From: Ascaphus truei
Lineage: Eukaryota > Chordata > Amphibia > Anura > Ascaphidae
Assembly: GCA_036426205.1 (NCBI GenBank)
Contig: CM071570.1
Span: 48,906,629 to 48,970,628, forward strand
DNA: 64,000 bases
Reading direction: 5' to 3'
The notes under the pieces: generated by a model
The model's input: only the letters and a program-made list of their open reading frames with translations
Databases searched by the model: none
Told to the model about the DNA's origin: nothing
Part shown: one piece after another, positions 1 to 11,303 of the stretch
Layout of the letters: every line of letters starts with the position of its first letter
Position numbering within the stretch: the first letter of the stretch is position 1
Made by a program: the position numbers and the translations under genes

Positions 1-257
1 TAAACAGCGATGCATTTGCTTATATGGGCTCCATGTGAATGGATATACCAGGCAAACGGTGACACATTGTGTGCTCATTTTCATGTCATTTACCAGAATC
101 CCTTGCTGCAGTGGAAACACTGTATGCTAGGTGATAGTGGTTGAAAAGCAGGGTTGCAGACCTGTCTAAGACATGTGAATGTGCTCACGTGATATTCTTT
201 ATTGGCTATATGCTAACGGTGGAGGTTTTTTGTTGCCTTTTTCACCCACAATTACTT

Positions 258-330
258 ATTGTATTGTATGTCTTTATTTATATAGCACCATAAATGTACA
301 TAGCGCTTCACAGTAGTAATACATGTGAAT
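258..330 (-). repeat. L2-type LINE 3' tail fragment
   Basis: About 70 bases closely match the 3' end of the L2 element at 52991-53060, including the shared stretch TGTATGTCTTTATTTATATA and the later ACATAGCGCTTCACA. Read on the minus strand it is the terminal part of a LINE 3' UTR, ending in ATTGT-type short repeats. No coding part of the LINE is present here. Confidence 0.7.
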
Positions 331-1002
331 GTATGTATGTATATATAGTGCGCGTGTGTGCGCGCGTGTGTCCAATACAGTTTTAATATACAGGAAATGT
401 ACAGAAAGTTATTCTTATTTAAGCTTTCTAAATTCCAAAAGGACAGCAGTACTGGGCATAGCATTATTTGTTACATGTGTACAAAGACGGGACAATGAAA
501 GAGGTTTGGTAGCCAAAATGTCTGCACAATATATACAGCAATACTTCTCCAAATTGTTAGAGAAATTAAGAGCACCTAGGATCAGTCAGTTATATATATG
601 ATGGTTTCTACCTAGAAATAAAAGTTTCTAGGTGGACCCCCCCTCAATCTGTGGCCTTTCTCATTAACAGAGCTTTCACTGATGTCACTTAAAATGCACA
701 CAATATTATTTTTGTATTCACTCTCAACTGCAAGGTGTGTAGCTGCAGCAGCCTTAAATCCATAATCCACCCCAATGTTTAACAGATATAATCTTGAACC
801 TACAATAGTTAATATATTAAATGGAATGTTTACCGAGTCTGCTGAATCGCAACATTCGCAGATTCAACAAAGTGTGGGGTTCATGGTTTGACTTTATTGA
901 TCATGGAACCCGAATTTGTACAGTGTGCAATTAAAATAGAACTCCGTGTGTAGATTGAAAACATTTTAATCTTCCTCACCTTCCTTATTTGTACTGCTTG
1001 TA
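331..1002. other. Non-coding stretch, nothing recognised
   Basis: It begins with a short alternating GT/GC tract (about 345-372) and continues as AT-rich sequence without long frames, domains or repeats that I can place. Confidence 0.5.
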
Positions 1003-1239
1003 GGATGTCAAATAGGACAGAACGAGTATAAGCTGTCTTTGCATGCAGACATACTATTGACAATTGTGACATATTTAATATCCCTGCCTAATCTTATGTC
1101 TATCCTTCAACAATATGGAGACTGGTCAGGTTTAATATTCCCCCCACACACCCTGAAGCTTTAGAATATCAATTTTGATTTTAAGTGGAGTAAGACATAT
1201 TAAATATCTAGGGGTCAAAATCACTAGGGACTATCACAG
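1003..1239 (+). pseudogene. L1/Tx1-like reverse-transcriptase fragment
   Basis: The DNA aligns with 20040-20330, another L1-like copy in this window. Both share GGATGTCAAATA, the stretch equivalent to the YADD box region (here damaged), and CTAGGGACTATCACAG. The alignment stops abruptly at 1239/1240, where an LTR-like block begins. Frames are broken. It covers the palm of the L1 ORF2 reverse transcriptase and the segment after it. Confidence 0.7.
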
Positions 1240-1740
1240 TGACAGGGATATCCCTGGCGTCCTTTAAATCGTTCACTCTGCCTGCAGTTCCACTGCTCGT
1301 CCACTGAGACTGCTGGTTCACTCTGAGTGATGCCAGGAGACCTTCTCTCTGTCAATTTCTTTTACCTTTCCTCTGTCTTCTGCTTCTGCCTTTATTAACC
1401 TCCCTTTGCTGTCCCTGCTACCCTGACCCTTATGTGCCTCTTGCCTGGCTTCTGCTTTTTTTGCTTGTTAGTATCAATAAAGGAACTTCATGCTGATTTG
1501 AGTCCCAGGACATTTCGGAACAAGTCCCAGTCAACCTAAAGACTTTGTTTTCTGTTCCATTTTACCTAGGAAAGTCTAGTTTTGTTGCCCAGACCCCCAG
1601 TAAGTGTGTTTTATTCTATATTTTGTAATCCTCTGTGTGTACGTCTGTGTCTATGGAATAAATGACAATTTGTTTTACTATCTTGTTTTGCTTAGTGAAT
1701 GATCCCGGAAAAAGGTGTAAATACCTGGTCTCCCGTGACA
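1240..1740 (+). repeat. LTR-like block (probable solo LTR)
   Basis: It begins with TG exactly where the L1 homology breaks and ends GTGACA. A polyadenylation-type AATAAA lies near 1476. The last 60 bases resemble the end of the LTR-like block at 56514-57031 (both finish GGTCTCCYGTGACA). I see no matching 5-bp duplication, so the element may have recombined or the left edge may be off. Class is probably Ty3/Gypsy, but no internal domain supports that. Confidence 0.45.
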
Positions 1741-2705
1741 AGGGGCTGGGACTGACCCGGCAGTCATCACCAATCATTTATCACCAATGACAGTTAGAGA
1801 AAGATGGAGGGTCCTAAAAAATTATGTTATGGATCTAGGCCGCAAGTTTAAGGCAAGGACATCCAAGGTAGTATTTTCTAAAATACTACCAGTGACATGT
1901 GCTACCCCAGGGAGACAGGCTGAGATTAGGGAGGTTAATTCATGGCTAAAAAAGTGGTGTTTAAAAGAGGATTTGGGGTTTTAAGAGCATTGGGATTCCT
2001 TGTCTGAGAGGTGCTATCTTTATGGTAGGGCTATGGAGTGTACCTCAATGAAGAGGGATTATCTGTGCTAAGGGGAGGATGTTAAAAAGGTTGAAGGAGA
2101 TTTTAATTTAGGATGGAGGGGGAGTAAAAAGGGAAACGGATAATAACCTAGACAGAAAATATAGGAATGGGGAAATAGCTATGGGTGATGGAGGCAGAAT
2201 GGGGTCAAGTGGGAGTTTGGCAAGCAGGGAGACACCAATATTAAATACAGATACAGTAATACTAGAAAATGTCTAAATACTAAATACAAATGAAATATAA
2301 AGCAGAAGCAGATAAGATAATTGCACAGATTGAAAAAACCTTAAATGCATGCATGCTAATGCAAGAAGCCTGACAGATAAAATGGGGGAGAGTGAATTCA
2401 TATCAACAAGGAAGAAGTGTGATATCATAGGCATTACTTAAACATGGTGCGATGAAATTCAAGACTGGGCAGTTAATTTAGAGGGTTATTCCCTTTTTTA
2501 GGAAGGATCGAGCAAATAGAAGAGAAGGTGGAGTATGTTTATTTGTTAATCCGGATCTAAAACCTATTATAAGGGAAGATGTTTATGAAGGGAATGATGA
2601 AAATGTAGAGACCTTGTGGAAAGAAATTAGCAGTGGAGGTAAAAGTATAAAGAAAATGTTTGTAGGGATATGCTATAAACCACCAAATATCTGTGAGATT
2701 GAGGA
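1741..2705 (+). pseudogene. CR1 LINE fragment: ORF1 esterase end plus ORF2 endonuclease
   Basis: Residues read from 1787 include VVFSKILPV and VNSWLKKWC, the pattern of the SGNH esterase domain in CR1 ORF1 proteins, followed by GFxEHWD after a stop. From about 2340 another frame gives NARSLTDKMGE, GITETWCDEIQDW, FRKDRANRRGGGVCLFVN and GICYKPPN, which follow the order of an apurinic-type endonuclease domain at the start of CR1 ORF2. Stops and shifts interrupt both, so it is dead. A CR1 ORF1 fragment of the same type lies on the minus strand at 35690-37115. The 3' edge near 2705 joins an L1-like fragment. Confidence 0.8.
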
Positions 2706-3440
2706 AGTCAAAATACTTTGCAAATAGGGAAGGCAGCAAAACTATAAGATAAAATCTGCTATTATTCAGCACATACAAAGCATGGTACAGAGCTGGGAAA
2801 GCACTCAATTTACAGAGAGACAAATCGTTACATCTACCGTTTCTTAAAAACCATCAATTTCAGGAGGGGAAAGCGTGCTACCCATTTGTTGCTTGGGAAA
2901 GGAAGGGAATATTTGGCATAAGACAACTTCTACATATGCTAAATAATACAATATACTCTTTCCAAGAGCTAAAATATAAACATGCACTATCTGACATGCA
3001 GTTTTTTTCATACCTCCAGGCCAGACATTATATATTGGAAATTCTAAACAATTTAACAACAGAAGAAAGTTATAATCAGCTCGATGATCTTTTCCATATG
3101 GCGAATTGTAAGAAAACCTAAATCTCAAGTATCTACCAGTGTTTGAAGAAAACCGCACATTTTGATAATAAGACACCTGGCATAGGAGCTTGGCTAATAG
3201 ACTGCCTGAATCTAAATATGGAAACTATAATAAAACAGTTTGAAAAGTTGCTAAAAATTATCCCATCTACAATATACCAAGAAATGCACTATAATGTTTT
3301 ACACAGGATATATACTACACCTACATTTAGATTTCAAGCGCAATAAGCTCCTGATAGTAAATATACAAAATGTGCAGCCACGGGGGCAGATCTTTTGCAC
3401 TGACTGTGGAATTGCCCAGTTATCCAGAAATTCTGGTCAC
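2706..3440 (+). pseudogene. L1/Tx1-like ORF2 C-terminal fragment
   Basis: Reading frames in order give a W/F-rich C-terminal region typical of L1/Tx1 ORF2: KNHQFQEGKACYPF, FSYLQARHYI, MHYNVLHRIYTTP, and then a cysteine/histidine segment with LLHxLWNCPVIQKFW. The Tx1/L1 family carries a similar HRIYxTP...LxHxxWxCPxIxxFW ending. Stops and frame changes show decay. No upstream reverse transcriptase accompanies this piece. Confidence 0.7.
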
Positions 3441-3721
3441 ATATAGGTAAATATTGCAAAGATTCAATAGACACAAACATATAGGGCCTCATGCTGTGAA
3501 GGCCCGAAAAACAAAATCGGCAGGATTTTTAAATCGCTATTTTTGGCAGCGTTGCAATCAGGGTATGCAGAAAGGCCCGAATACCAATGAGAGCAACATT
3601 CCCAAACATGGCGAGTTGCCGGTGGCGATAGGACCTACCCTCCGATAAGGGCTCACCCGGCGACTTGTATCTGCTGCAGAGAGATCGGCCTCTCCCTGCG
3701 CAAATCTCGCCGAAAATAAAT

Positions 3722-4035
3722 CTTTTTAAATTTAAATGTTATGATTAGTGTAGATAAGCAGGGGGTCTCCGGAGCAGAACAGCGTTGGTTTCCGGTCCGG
3801 GGACCCCCTGCTTCCCGAGATACAGGCCCCGCTGTGGGGTGCCGAAATCTCCTATGCTTTGGATTCCCGCATCACGTGATCGGGACATTTCAAAGCATAG
3901 AGATACCGGCACCCCCAACGGGGCCTGTATTTCGGGCAGAAGGGGGTCCCCAGACCTGAAACCAATGCGTTTCTGCTCCGGAAACCCCCTGCTACATTAC
4001 ACAGTAATAACATTTAAATTGAAAAATATTTAGTA
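3722..4035. mobile_element. Foldback MITE with long inverted arms
   Basis: The left arm (3728-3850) and right arm (3920-4030) are inverted copies. Inside each arm the terminal phrase AGCAGGGGGTCTCCGGAGCA or a one-to-two base variant occurs. The flanks continue the match (ATTTAAATGTTAT and its complement). The same inner terminal phrase occurs at both ends of the element at 59436-59826, so this is a family. No coding capacity is seen, and no transposase family can be named. Confidence 0.7.
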
Positions 4036-4109
4036 AGCACCAATACACAACCCACCCCGTGCCCCCCCATAAAACCATTATTTTTTTACACACACAATTA
4101 TTACCCCAG

Positions 4110-4480
4110 TCCGGCGGGGGTCCCCTCTGGTCCCGACAGGTGTCCGCAGGTCCTACAGTGCACCCCAGGGGGTACCCATGGGTGGTCCCCGCTAGGCTCC
4201 ATGGGCCTCCAGGTGGTCCCTGAAGGTGTCCGTGGGCCCCAATGGGGTCCACAGGTGGTCACCGCGGGTGTCTGGGGGTCCTGGGTAATCCCCACGGGTG
4301 TCGGGGGCCCTCGGGTGGTTCCCATGGGGGTCTGAGGGGCCCTCTGTGGTCCCTGTTGTTCTTCCCCACAGATGTCCCCTGTGGGTCCTCAGGTGGTACC
4401 CATGGGCGTCCGGGGGTCCTTAGGTGGTTCCCATGGGTGTCGAGGGGTCCTCAGGTGGTCCTCAAGGCCTGCGGTACCAA
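4110..4480. repeat. GC-rich minisatellite
   Basis: Roughly 30-bp degenerate units occur in tandem around a GGTGGTNCCCATGGGTGTC-like core, ending in GGGGTCCTCA. Open frames over this stretch are by-products of unit lengths that are often multiples of three. Confidence 0.75.
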
Positions 4481-4599
4481 TCCTGTATAAAAAAAATAAA
4501 GCATGGCCTACATTTAAATCAATACACCTCCCCCACCCCCCAACAAACACATACAGTACAGTAATTGGCTAAATAACTATTATCCAGATATGGATAGCA

Positions 4600-5500
4600 G
4601 ATTATTTGCCCATTATTAATCACAACATTAGCCATGCAGCATAAATAAAGTAAATAAAACCGTTCAACTTACCCCTGGCACTATGAAGGGCGTCCTCATC
4701 ATCTTACTACAGGGCCAAGTCCTCCGTTGCCAGAAAAATACATTCTAATGGCCCCTACCCCCTTAATCACCTTAGCGGTTAATGACCGCTATAGTAATTA
4801 AGGAGTAAACCCACCCTGCCCCCCTACCCACCCGGGAGGCCTAACCACCCACCCTGGAACCACTATACCCACCCTGTACCCATTGATTGTTATAGTGGTA
4901 CATCATACCTTATAATAATAGGGGCATGATAACCTACTATAGCCCTCAATGGGCACCTAATCAAAATACATTATTGCCCAAAAGACCCAATAATAAAACA
5001 TTCCAAAACACCTAAACACCCCAATTCAATAAATGTAAACACTAGCCAACAAATGTAATTAATACAAGCATTAACCAACACAACAAGGAATTAATTCAAC
5101 CATTAACCAACAAAGCAATTAATTAATAAAACAACTCAGCAAAACAACAATGAATTAATTCAACCATTAACCAAAAAAGCAATTAATTAAACAACTCAGC
5201 TAACCATTAAAAGCATTACCCAAAACAAGACATCATTAATTAAAAAAGAAAATCAATCGCCCAAAAAATTAACATTAATGCAGCAAAATGACAAACAATT
5301 ACATCCACATAATAAACACACATAGTAAAAATCACACGGAATACGAAGCAAGCAATTAAAAAAATGATTGACCTAATAATGTATTTAGCTGTACCCTAAA
5401 GTGGTACAGATTCATACATTATCAGTCAATGATCAATGAAAAAATGACCCCCAAAAAAATCCAATCGAAAAACATGTAAAAAAAAATACATTTACATACA
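4600..5500. other. AT-rich non-coding stretch with a short tandem duplication
   Basis: Most of it is A-rich on this strand. At 5081-5203 two copies of about 60 bp follow each other, each with GAATTAATTCAACCATTAAC and then ACAACTCAGC. No gene is seen. Confidence 0.6.
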
Positions 5501-5830
5501 CTCAATATTTTACTTACCTTTAGAAGCGCTGGCCCTCTGACTCCTGGGGAAACAGGAAGCTCACGTACCACGAAGGCCTCAAACACCATCCGATGCCATC
5601 CGCCATGAAGATCCGGATCTTGTACCCAATTCTTCTTTCTTTTATCTTCAATGAGCTTCTTCTATCTTCTTCTGTAATTATTTCTGTATCTTCTTTATCT
5701 TCTGTCTTCATTTGTCAATCCATAAAACCCCATGGTAGATCCCAACCGATGTTGTCTCATCGTCTTCTTGGGCTCAAATGAGGCGTCACTGCCTTAAATA
5801 TGGCTTGTGATGTCCTATTTGGGCAGGAAC

Positions 5831-6043
5831 TGGTTCAACAGCCATCTGATTGGCTGTTAAAACCATGTGTCCTTTTTTTTATGACGTAATTTAAAGGGAA
5901 TTAAGCCAGGCAATCAGAATGGCTGTGCTTCATTTCCCTTTAGCATGACGTCACTAAATCCAAGATGGCCGGCGTCACATGGTATTTCAGCCAATCAGAT
6001 CGTGGGAACTAATTCCCCAATCTGATGGTTGTTGTACACCATG
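5831..6043. repeat. Three consecutive hairpins with CCAAT-like motifs
   Basis: Hairpin 1 (5831-5864) pairs AACAGCCA with TGGCTGTT. Hairpin 2 (5880-5955) pairs ATGACGTAATTTAAAGGGAA with the inverted stretch ending CATGACGTCA. Hairpin 3 (5977-6043) pairs ACATGG and CCAATCAGAT with ATCTGATGG and CCATGT. Each carries a CCAATCAG or ATTGGCTG type motif. They could be the end of a non-autonomous transposon. Confidence 0.55.
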
Positions 6044-6724
6044 TGACGGAGTCATTTTAGGTCAAGTACAGTATGTGATGTCATCCAAAGGTGACGCACA
6101 CGCTAGTCAGAAATCCCCCAATAAGAATTTGAATATTTTACAGTCTAAACAGGGATCTTTATAACAGGGAAAAGCCAGACAGGACTATTGACAATAATAT
6201 CATCAGACGGAGGTTTAGGATACACACCATATAAAGAAGGGTCTATATAACAACGGAAACAAGCCAATGACGTTTGAGAGTAGAGGATGGATGTTGCAAA
6301 AGTAATTTAAAGCGCTAATTGGTGATGAAAATGCAAATATATAATTATATTAGTGATAGAAATAATATATTAATGTTGCTGCCTGTGTGAAATGGAGACC
6401 TCACAGCTCCACAAACGTGACTACCAAGAGAAAGGGGGACACTCTGGCGCATATGGAATGATGGGAAGTTAGTGGCGTGCCAAGTTTTCTACAGACAAGC
6501 AGTAAAACAAGGTAAGTAAAAAAACAGAGAGATTTATTAAAATACACTAAAATTAACACAAAAAGAATCCCCAAATGGGAAAAATACAGAATAAGATTAT
6601 CTGTGACTGTATTGAGCTTTAGGGCCGTTCTATACTGTTTGTGGCCGTGCGCGTGCATGTGCGAACTCGCGTGCACGTGCCACATGCTTTTTGTGTGTAT
6701 GGAGTCTCAGTGCTGCCGGGAGCG

Positions 6725-6812
6725 ACAGGTACTGTGTGTGTGTGCACACACACACACACACACACACACATCCATACAAACACACATGCATACATACATA
6801 CATGCAAACTGT
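6725..6812. repeat. CA/TG microsatellite
   Basis: A TG tract runs directly into a CA tract of about 14 dinucleotides, then CATA repeats. The junction makes the block partly self-complementary. Confidence 0.9.
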
Positions 6813-6959
6813 ACATATATTTAATCGGCGGAAGCGGCGCAAAATCTTTATTTTCTGGTCTTCCCCGCTGTCTGTCGGCTCCACGCTCCCTGCCGTGCGC
6901 GCATGCGGCCCTTGTATGACTAACCTCAGCCATCTATAACTGCCATGCGCGCGCACGGT

Positions 6960-8695
6960 TTAGTACGCGCCCGCACTATAGAACCAGCCTAAGCCTGCAT
7001 TATGCATACATAACTCAAAAGAATATATCTCAATTGGGAATGGGTCTCAAGGAGCAAGAAATCTTTTCTAATGTTGCAATCAGTTGCCTCTAATTATACC
7101 AGCAAGGACAAAATTAAAACATATAAACCGCTATAACACCCCTGCAAAAAATGTTCTCTGTTGTCTAGAGATGGTAATTTTGTATGAGATGTTAGTATTC
7201 AAAAATAGCTTGGATTTGATGTTCTGAAATTCCTTACATATTTCAACCTATTGAGGTCATTTGAAGGAATATAAAAGTCCCATAAAGGTAAACAGAATGC
7301 CGGATAGATTGCAGCGATAAGGGGTATAATGAACTGTTGTATAAAAGATGAAAATATGATAGAGACAATATTATTGCTGCTTAGGGACAATAGGGTGAGT
7401 GTTGGCATCGGTACCAATATGCACACTGATTTTGCTTCACAAGTTAACAGGCATAAACATCCTCTGTTGGATCTAGTCCGATTTTACAATGTAGTCTGCT
7501 TATGGTGCCAGCAGATTTTTCAAGTGTGGTATGCTTCAGTGTGTGGTTACCTTTTCTCTCCTCAATGCTGATACTGTGATATACTCACTCCTTATTGGTA
7601 TCCCACAGCTGTCCCTTTGTCTCTCTGTGTCCAAGTCTGGCTCCGATAATATTCTTGAGCTCCTTGTAGAGAAAAATTTTTGTTCCGCTCCTAGCGCTAG
7701 TTAGGCGGGCAGGTGAGTTACTTTCTCCCTGATGATCCGTTTGAACGCCTTCCTGGAGCAGGCAAGAGATGCTCGCAATCTGTCTTGGCCAGTAATGCCC
7801 TGTTCTTCGGGGATTATTACTTAATTAAATTGCTGTTGTGTTAAGGGTAAAAAAAAAAGACAAAGACAAACTTACAGAATGCTGATGCAAGACAGAATGT
7901 ATTGAAAATAAGCATGTGTTACCATGTAAGAACGGAAATCTGAAATACATTTACTGTAGTATAAAATCAGTCATATTTATTGCAACTATCTTTAACATAA
8001 CCATTAGAAAATAATCTGTTTGTTACTAAATTCATTTTAGTTTATAGCCTTCTAGCGCTATTTTCTGTATGTATGTGAGATTTTAAAAAAAATGATGTGA
8101 TGATATTGCAGTGTAATGTAATATTTTGTAAATACCGTATACTGTAGTTGTGCAGAAATGCTTTCAATTACATTTTAAGTTTATACTGAAAAGTATATTT
8201 CATAAAATGTTTTCTGTTGTAATCTTATATAATTGGTGATTACAAAACTTCTAAACCTGCAGAAAATGTATTCCCTGCTGTGAAACATTATAACTTTCAC
8301 TCCGTGTTTTTGTTCTCGTTCTACACTTTTTTCATAAATATTTTGTGCGTCTCCAGAACTGTTTCGCAATTTCTTATTTTTGTTCAGCTATGGAAAATGT
8401 TTCCATTCTTTTCTGATTGCATAACTACATTCGCTGCTTTAATATTTTATAAAAATCATACAGCTCACACAAAACTGCTTGTTTGGCACAGCAAGGTAAA
8501 AAAAAAAAAAAAAACATGGTTAAAACCAAGAGAATTCATTTAAAATCATATTTTTTTCATTTTTTTCATTTTTAAAACATAAGAGTTATAAATTATACTG
8601 CTGTATTACACCTACAGTGACAGCCAATTAATTTAGGTTTGCCAACGATCCTAATTTGAATAGGACTGTCCTGAATTTATAAAGAATAAAGCTGA
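6960..8695. other. Non-coding stretch, nothing recognised
   Basis: AT-rich sequence with short A runs (7849-7858 and 8498-8514). No coherent domain is seen in any frame on either strand. A CTGATGA at about 7728 has neither a stem II nor a GAAA partner. Confidence 0.5.
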
Positions 8696-8711
8696 TAGAG
8701 ACAGCTAATAT

Positions 8712-9333
8712 AGAGAATAAGCCGGTTGCTTGCTCTAGGAGCCGCGCTATGTATGTATTGTAGCAATATATAATCAATATGCTCAGGAAAAAGAAACGGA
8801 CATAATAAGAGGCAAAATAGGGAAGCCTCCTGGGTAAAGTGCATCAGCGTCCTCGCTGAAATATAAGCACAAAAGATCCAAAGAGACATTTATCTATGGC
8901 GTGGAGTGTGCAATATACGCACGATCAATCGTCATGTCCCTAATCCTTGTGGCCAAACATCAGCAGTGAAGCTCTGTGTTTTCTGTCTGTTGGAGTTTTG
9001 TCCAATCCTGGGATAGCAGTAAAATGAAAACGGATCGGTGTGAGATCCAAGCCTAAACAAAACGTGGAAACTCACCTGCAAAAATTGAATAAAAAAACTT
9101 TATTAGACTACATAAAAAATGTGAACATCCACATGGAGATCCTAGCTCCTACTCCCTCCTTGAGAAAGCGCCACTGACGGTGTGAAACGCGTGGGAGAAG
9201 GAGCTAGGATCACCATGTGGATGTTCACATTTTTTATGTAGTCTAATAAAGTTTTTTTATTAAATTTGTGCTGGTGAGTTCCCACGTTTTGTTTAGGCTT
9301 GGATGTCACACCGATCCGTTTTCATTTTACATT
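8712..9333 (+). mobile_element. 622-bp palindrome element with hammerhead-like core and 16-bp target duplication
   Basis: The element is bracketed by a perfect 16-bp direct repeat, TAGAGACAGCTAATAT, at 8696-8711 and 9334-9349. Its right half is a long palindrome (about 9010-9333): GAAAACGGATCGGTGTGA near the inner edge reappears inverted at the outer edge. Arms include the inverted pair around TTTATTAGACTACATAAAAA. The apex of the palindrome (9139-9210) carries a hammerhead-like three-way fold. No open frame of note lies inside. Duplication length and form suit target-primed retrotransposition better than DNA transposition. Confidence 0.75.
9139..9210 (+). ncRNA. Hammerhead-like fold, variant core
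   Basis: Stem I pairs 9139-9156 with 9193-9210 with a single A.A mismatch. The 5' strand of the core reads TCCTTGAGAAAG instead of CTGANGA. Stem II pairs 969-72 with 79-82 (CGCC/GGTG, 9169-9182). Then come GAAA (9184-9187) and ACGCGT before the 3' arm of stem I. The topology is that of a type I hammerhead, but the conserved 5' core is altered, so cleavage activity is doubtful. Confidence 0.5.
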
Positions 9334-9349
9334 TAGAGACAGCTAATAT

Positions 9350-10005
9350 CCCAAATTTGGAGACCACTTGCTTTCCAGTTATTTTGACTGAATTACATCA
9401 AAATTTGGTTCACCAATGTTTTTTTAGCAAACTAAACAAAGTTCTGAAATTTGCAAAAATGGTCACTCGAAATTTTAAGCAAAAAAAGCACAGACGAAAT
9501 GAACGCCAACGTTTAAGCATAATTTTAATAATAAGCATATGGGTTCTCCACTAAATACTGTATCTCTCTCTCTCTCTCTTCCCCAATATCCCCCTCTCTC
9601 CCTCCCCCTCTTTCCCTCACTAAAAGCCCTATTTCTGCAACTAGATTAAAACTGCTTGACGAATCTCTGATGAAATTGCCTAATTTCGCAAATAAAATTG
9701 GGAACATTTCCCCAGGTTCGCAAAACGTAGATGGAAAGTATAAACATCACTAAATGAAAGAGAAGGGAGACCATGAAAGGGATGTCAGCTTATTATACAG
9801 AGCCGACTTTAGGAACCATGTTTGCTATCTCTGTCTCAGTATCCGCAATAATTAAATGTGTCTACTGCTTCCTTTGTTGGGAACTCCAAATGCTTTATGG
9901 GGGTTATGTCGTCTAGAAGCTCTATTAGCAGCAAGGACACTACTGCAATTGGATTTATTTGTTATGTTGAACTATAGCCACCCAACATTAAATCAAGCAT
10001 AACAG
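9350..10005. other. Non-coding stretch with a CT tract
   Basis: It contains a short CT microsatellite at about 9562-9617 and otherwise AT-rich sequence without recognised genes. Confidence 0.5.
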
Positions 10006-11028
10006 TGTAGCCATATAGCCGCTGGCTACTAAGATCCTTTGCCCTAACATATAAACCCTGGTACCAGTGCAGGCAGTGTTAGGGTTAATCCCTTGTTCAT
10101 GCTGTAGTATGTAACACCCCAGTAGTTACTGGGGGTGGGCCATGGCAGAGGTGCTGCCCATCTACCGAGGCTAAGACCTGGGACCCTCCCCTGGTAATAA
10201 AAAGGGGTGGCCACTCAAATTATGTGTTGTTGAGCCAGGGCTCTGGTTCTTGTTCTTCTCTTCCCTCCCTCGGGGGAGTGGGAGCTGATTCCCCTTACCC
10301 ATCAGGGGGTAAGGGAGTTAAGGAGTGTCTCTTAGGGCCTCAAGCCCCTTGGGTTTGCTCCAGGGACTAGGAAAATATATCTGATGTGAGACCCAATAAA
10401 TTCCCTGTTGTTTTATCCTGCCTAACGATGAAGTTATTCAGGGGGAAAGAAGAGAGTTTCCTGCAGGGACTACTCCTATGTATGATAGGGAAACTCTCTT
10501 TTTTCCCTATGATAGGGAGAACGGGGGCTCTTTTCTATGGGTATGGGAAACACAATTGATAGAAATTAGTTGCTTGTAGTTCATTTTTTGTCCAATAACA
10601 ATATGGGTTAATGTGAAAAAGAAAATAGTGTAAATAAGCACTAATACCTTAAACTTAATCAATATAATTATTGAGCGTGCTTACAAAAAAACCTAAATGA
10701 AGAGCTAGGCAGCCTGATAAATGTGATTGATGCAGATCACTTCCAAAAGTACAACACAACACAATAATATCGGCGCCTAATTACAATACTCAAATCACCT
10801 AATGTGATCACTGACCCAATGACAGCCCAGCCCTTGGACTCCAGACATGATCACATAAGTCTTGATAGATGTCTCATGACATGTGGGGATACAAAAAAGA
10901 GAGAATATCATAGTGCAACACTAAATAAATAAATAAACCAAAAGATACATAAACATATACACAAAAATTAATAACATAAAACACAGAATAGCTAAGAATA
11001 TACTGGTGACATTTAATAAATATAATAC

Positions 11029-11154
11029 ACAAAGTCATTAAAACATAATATAAGAATAAACACAGGCTAATGGTGATCTCTTCCCGTTTTTACCCTCTGG
11101 AAGAGATCACCATTAGCCTTTGTTTTTTCTTATATTATGTTTTAATGACTTTGT
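11029..11154. repeat. Perfect-looking hairpin with 56-bp arms
   Basis: Arms 11029-11084 and 11099-11154 pair nearly throughout, with the inner end GGTGATCTCTTCC against GGAAGAGATCACC around a short loop. It lies just upstream of a hammerhead-like palindrome and may belong to the same element. Confidence 0.75.
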
Positions 11155-11175
11155 TATAGCTATAGTTTTTTGTGG

Positions 11176-11303
11176 ACACTCACGCAGCAGCACCTCGTAA
11201 CCTCAACGCGTTTCATACAACATATATTGTGAGCAGGTCCTTTTGATGAAGAACGTTGTACGAAACGCGTTGAGGTCACGAGGGGCTGCTGGGTGAGTGT
11301 CCA
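11176..11303 (+). ncRNA. Palindrome with degenerate hammerhead-like core
   Basis: The arms pair around CCTCAACGCGTTTC and GAAACGCGTTGAGG. On the plus strand TTTTGATGAAG at 11241-11252 precedes CGAAACGCGTTGAGG at 11261-11275. C3 of the hammerhead core is T here and stem II is weak, so this is a decayed or divergent member of the set. Confidence 0.4.

Noticed and set aside
6619..6956. Four overlapping frames of 80-108 codons
   Set aside because: They cross a CA/TG microsatellite and show no domain; overlapping frames on both strands indicate chance.
7725..7765. CTGATGA followed by GAACGCC as a hammerhead
   Set aside because: No stem II and no GAAA; consistent with chance occurrence of the heptamer.
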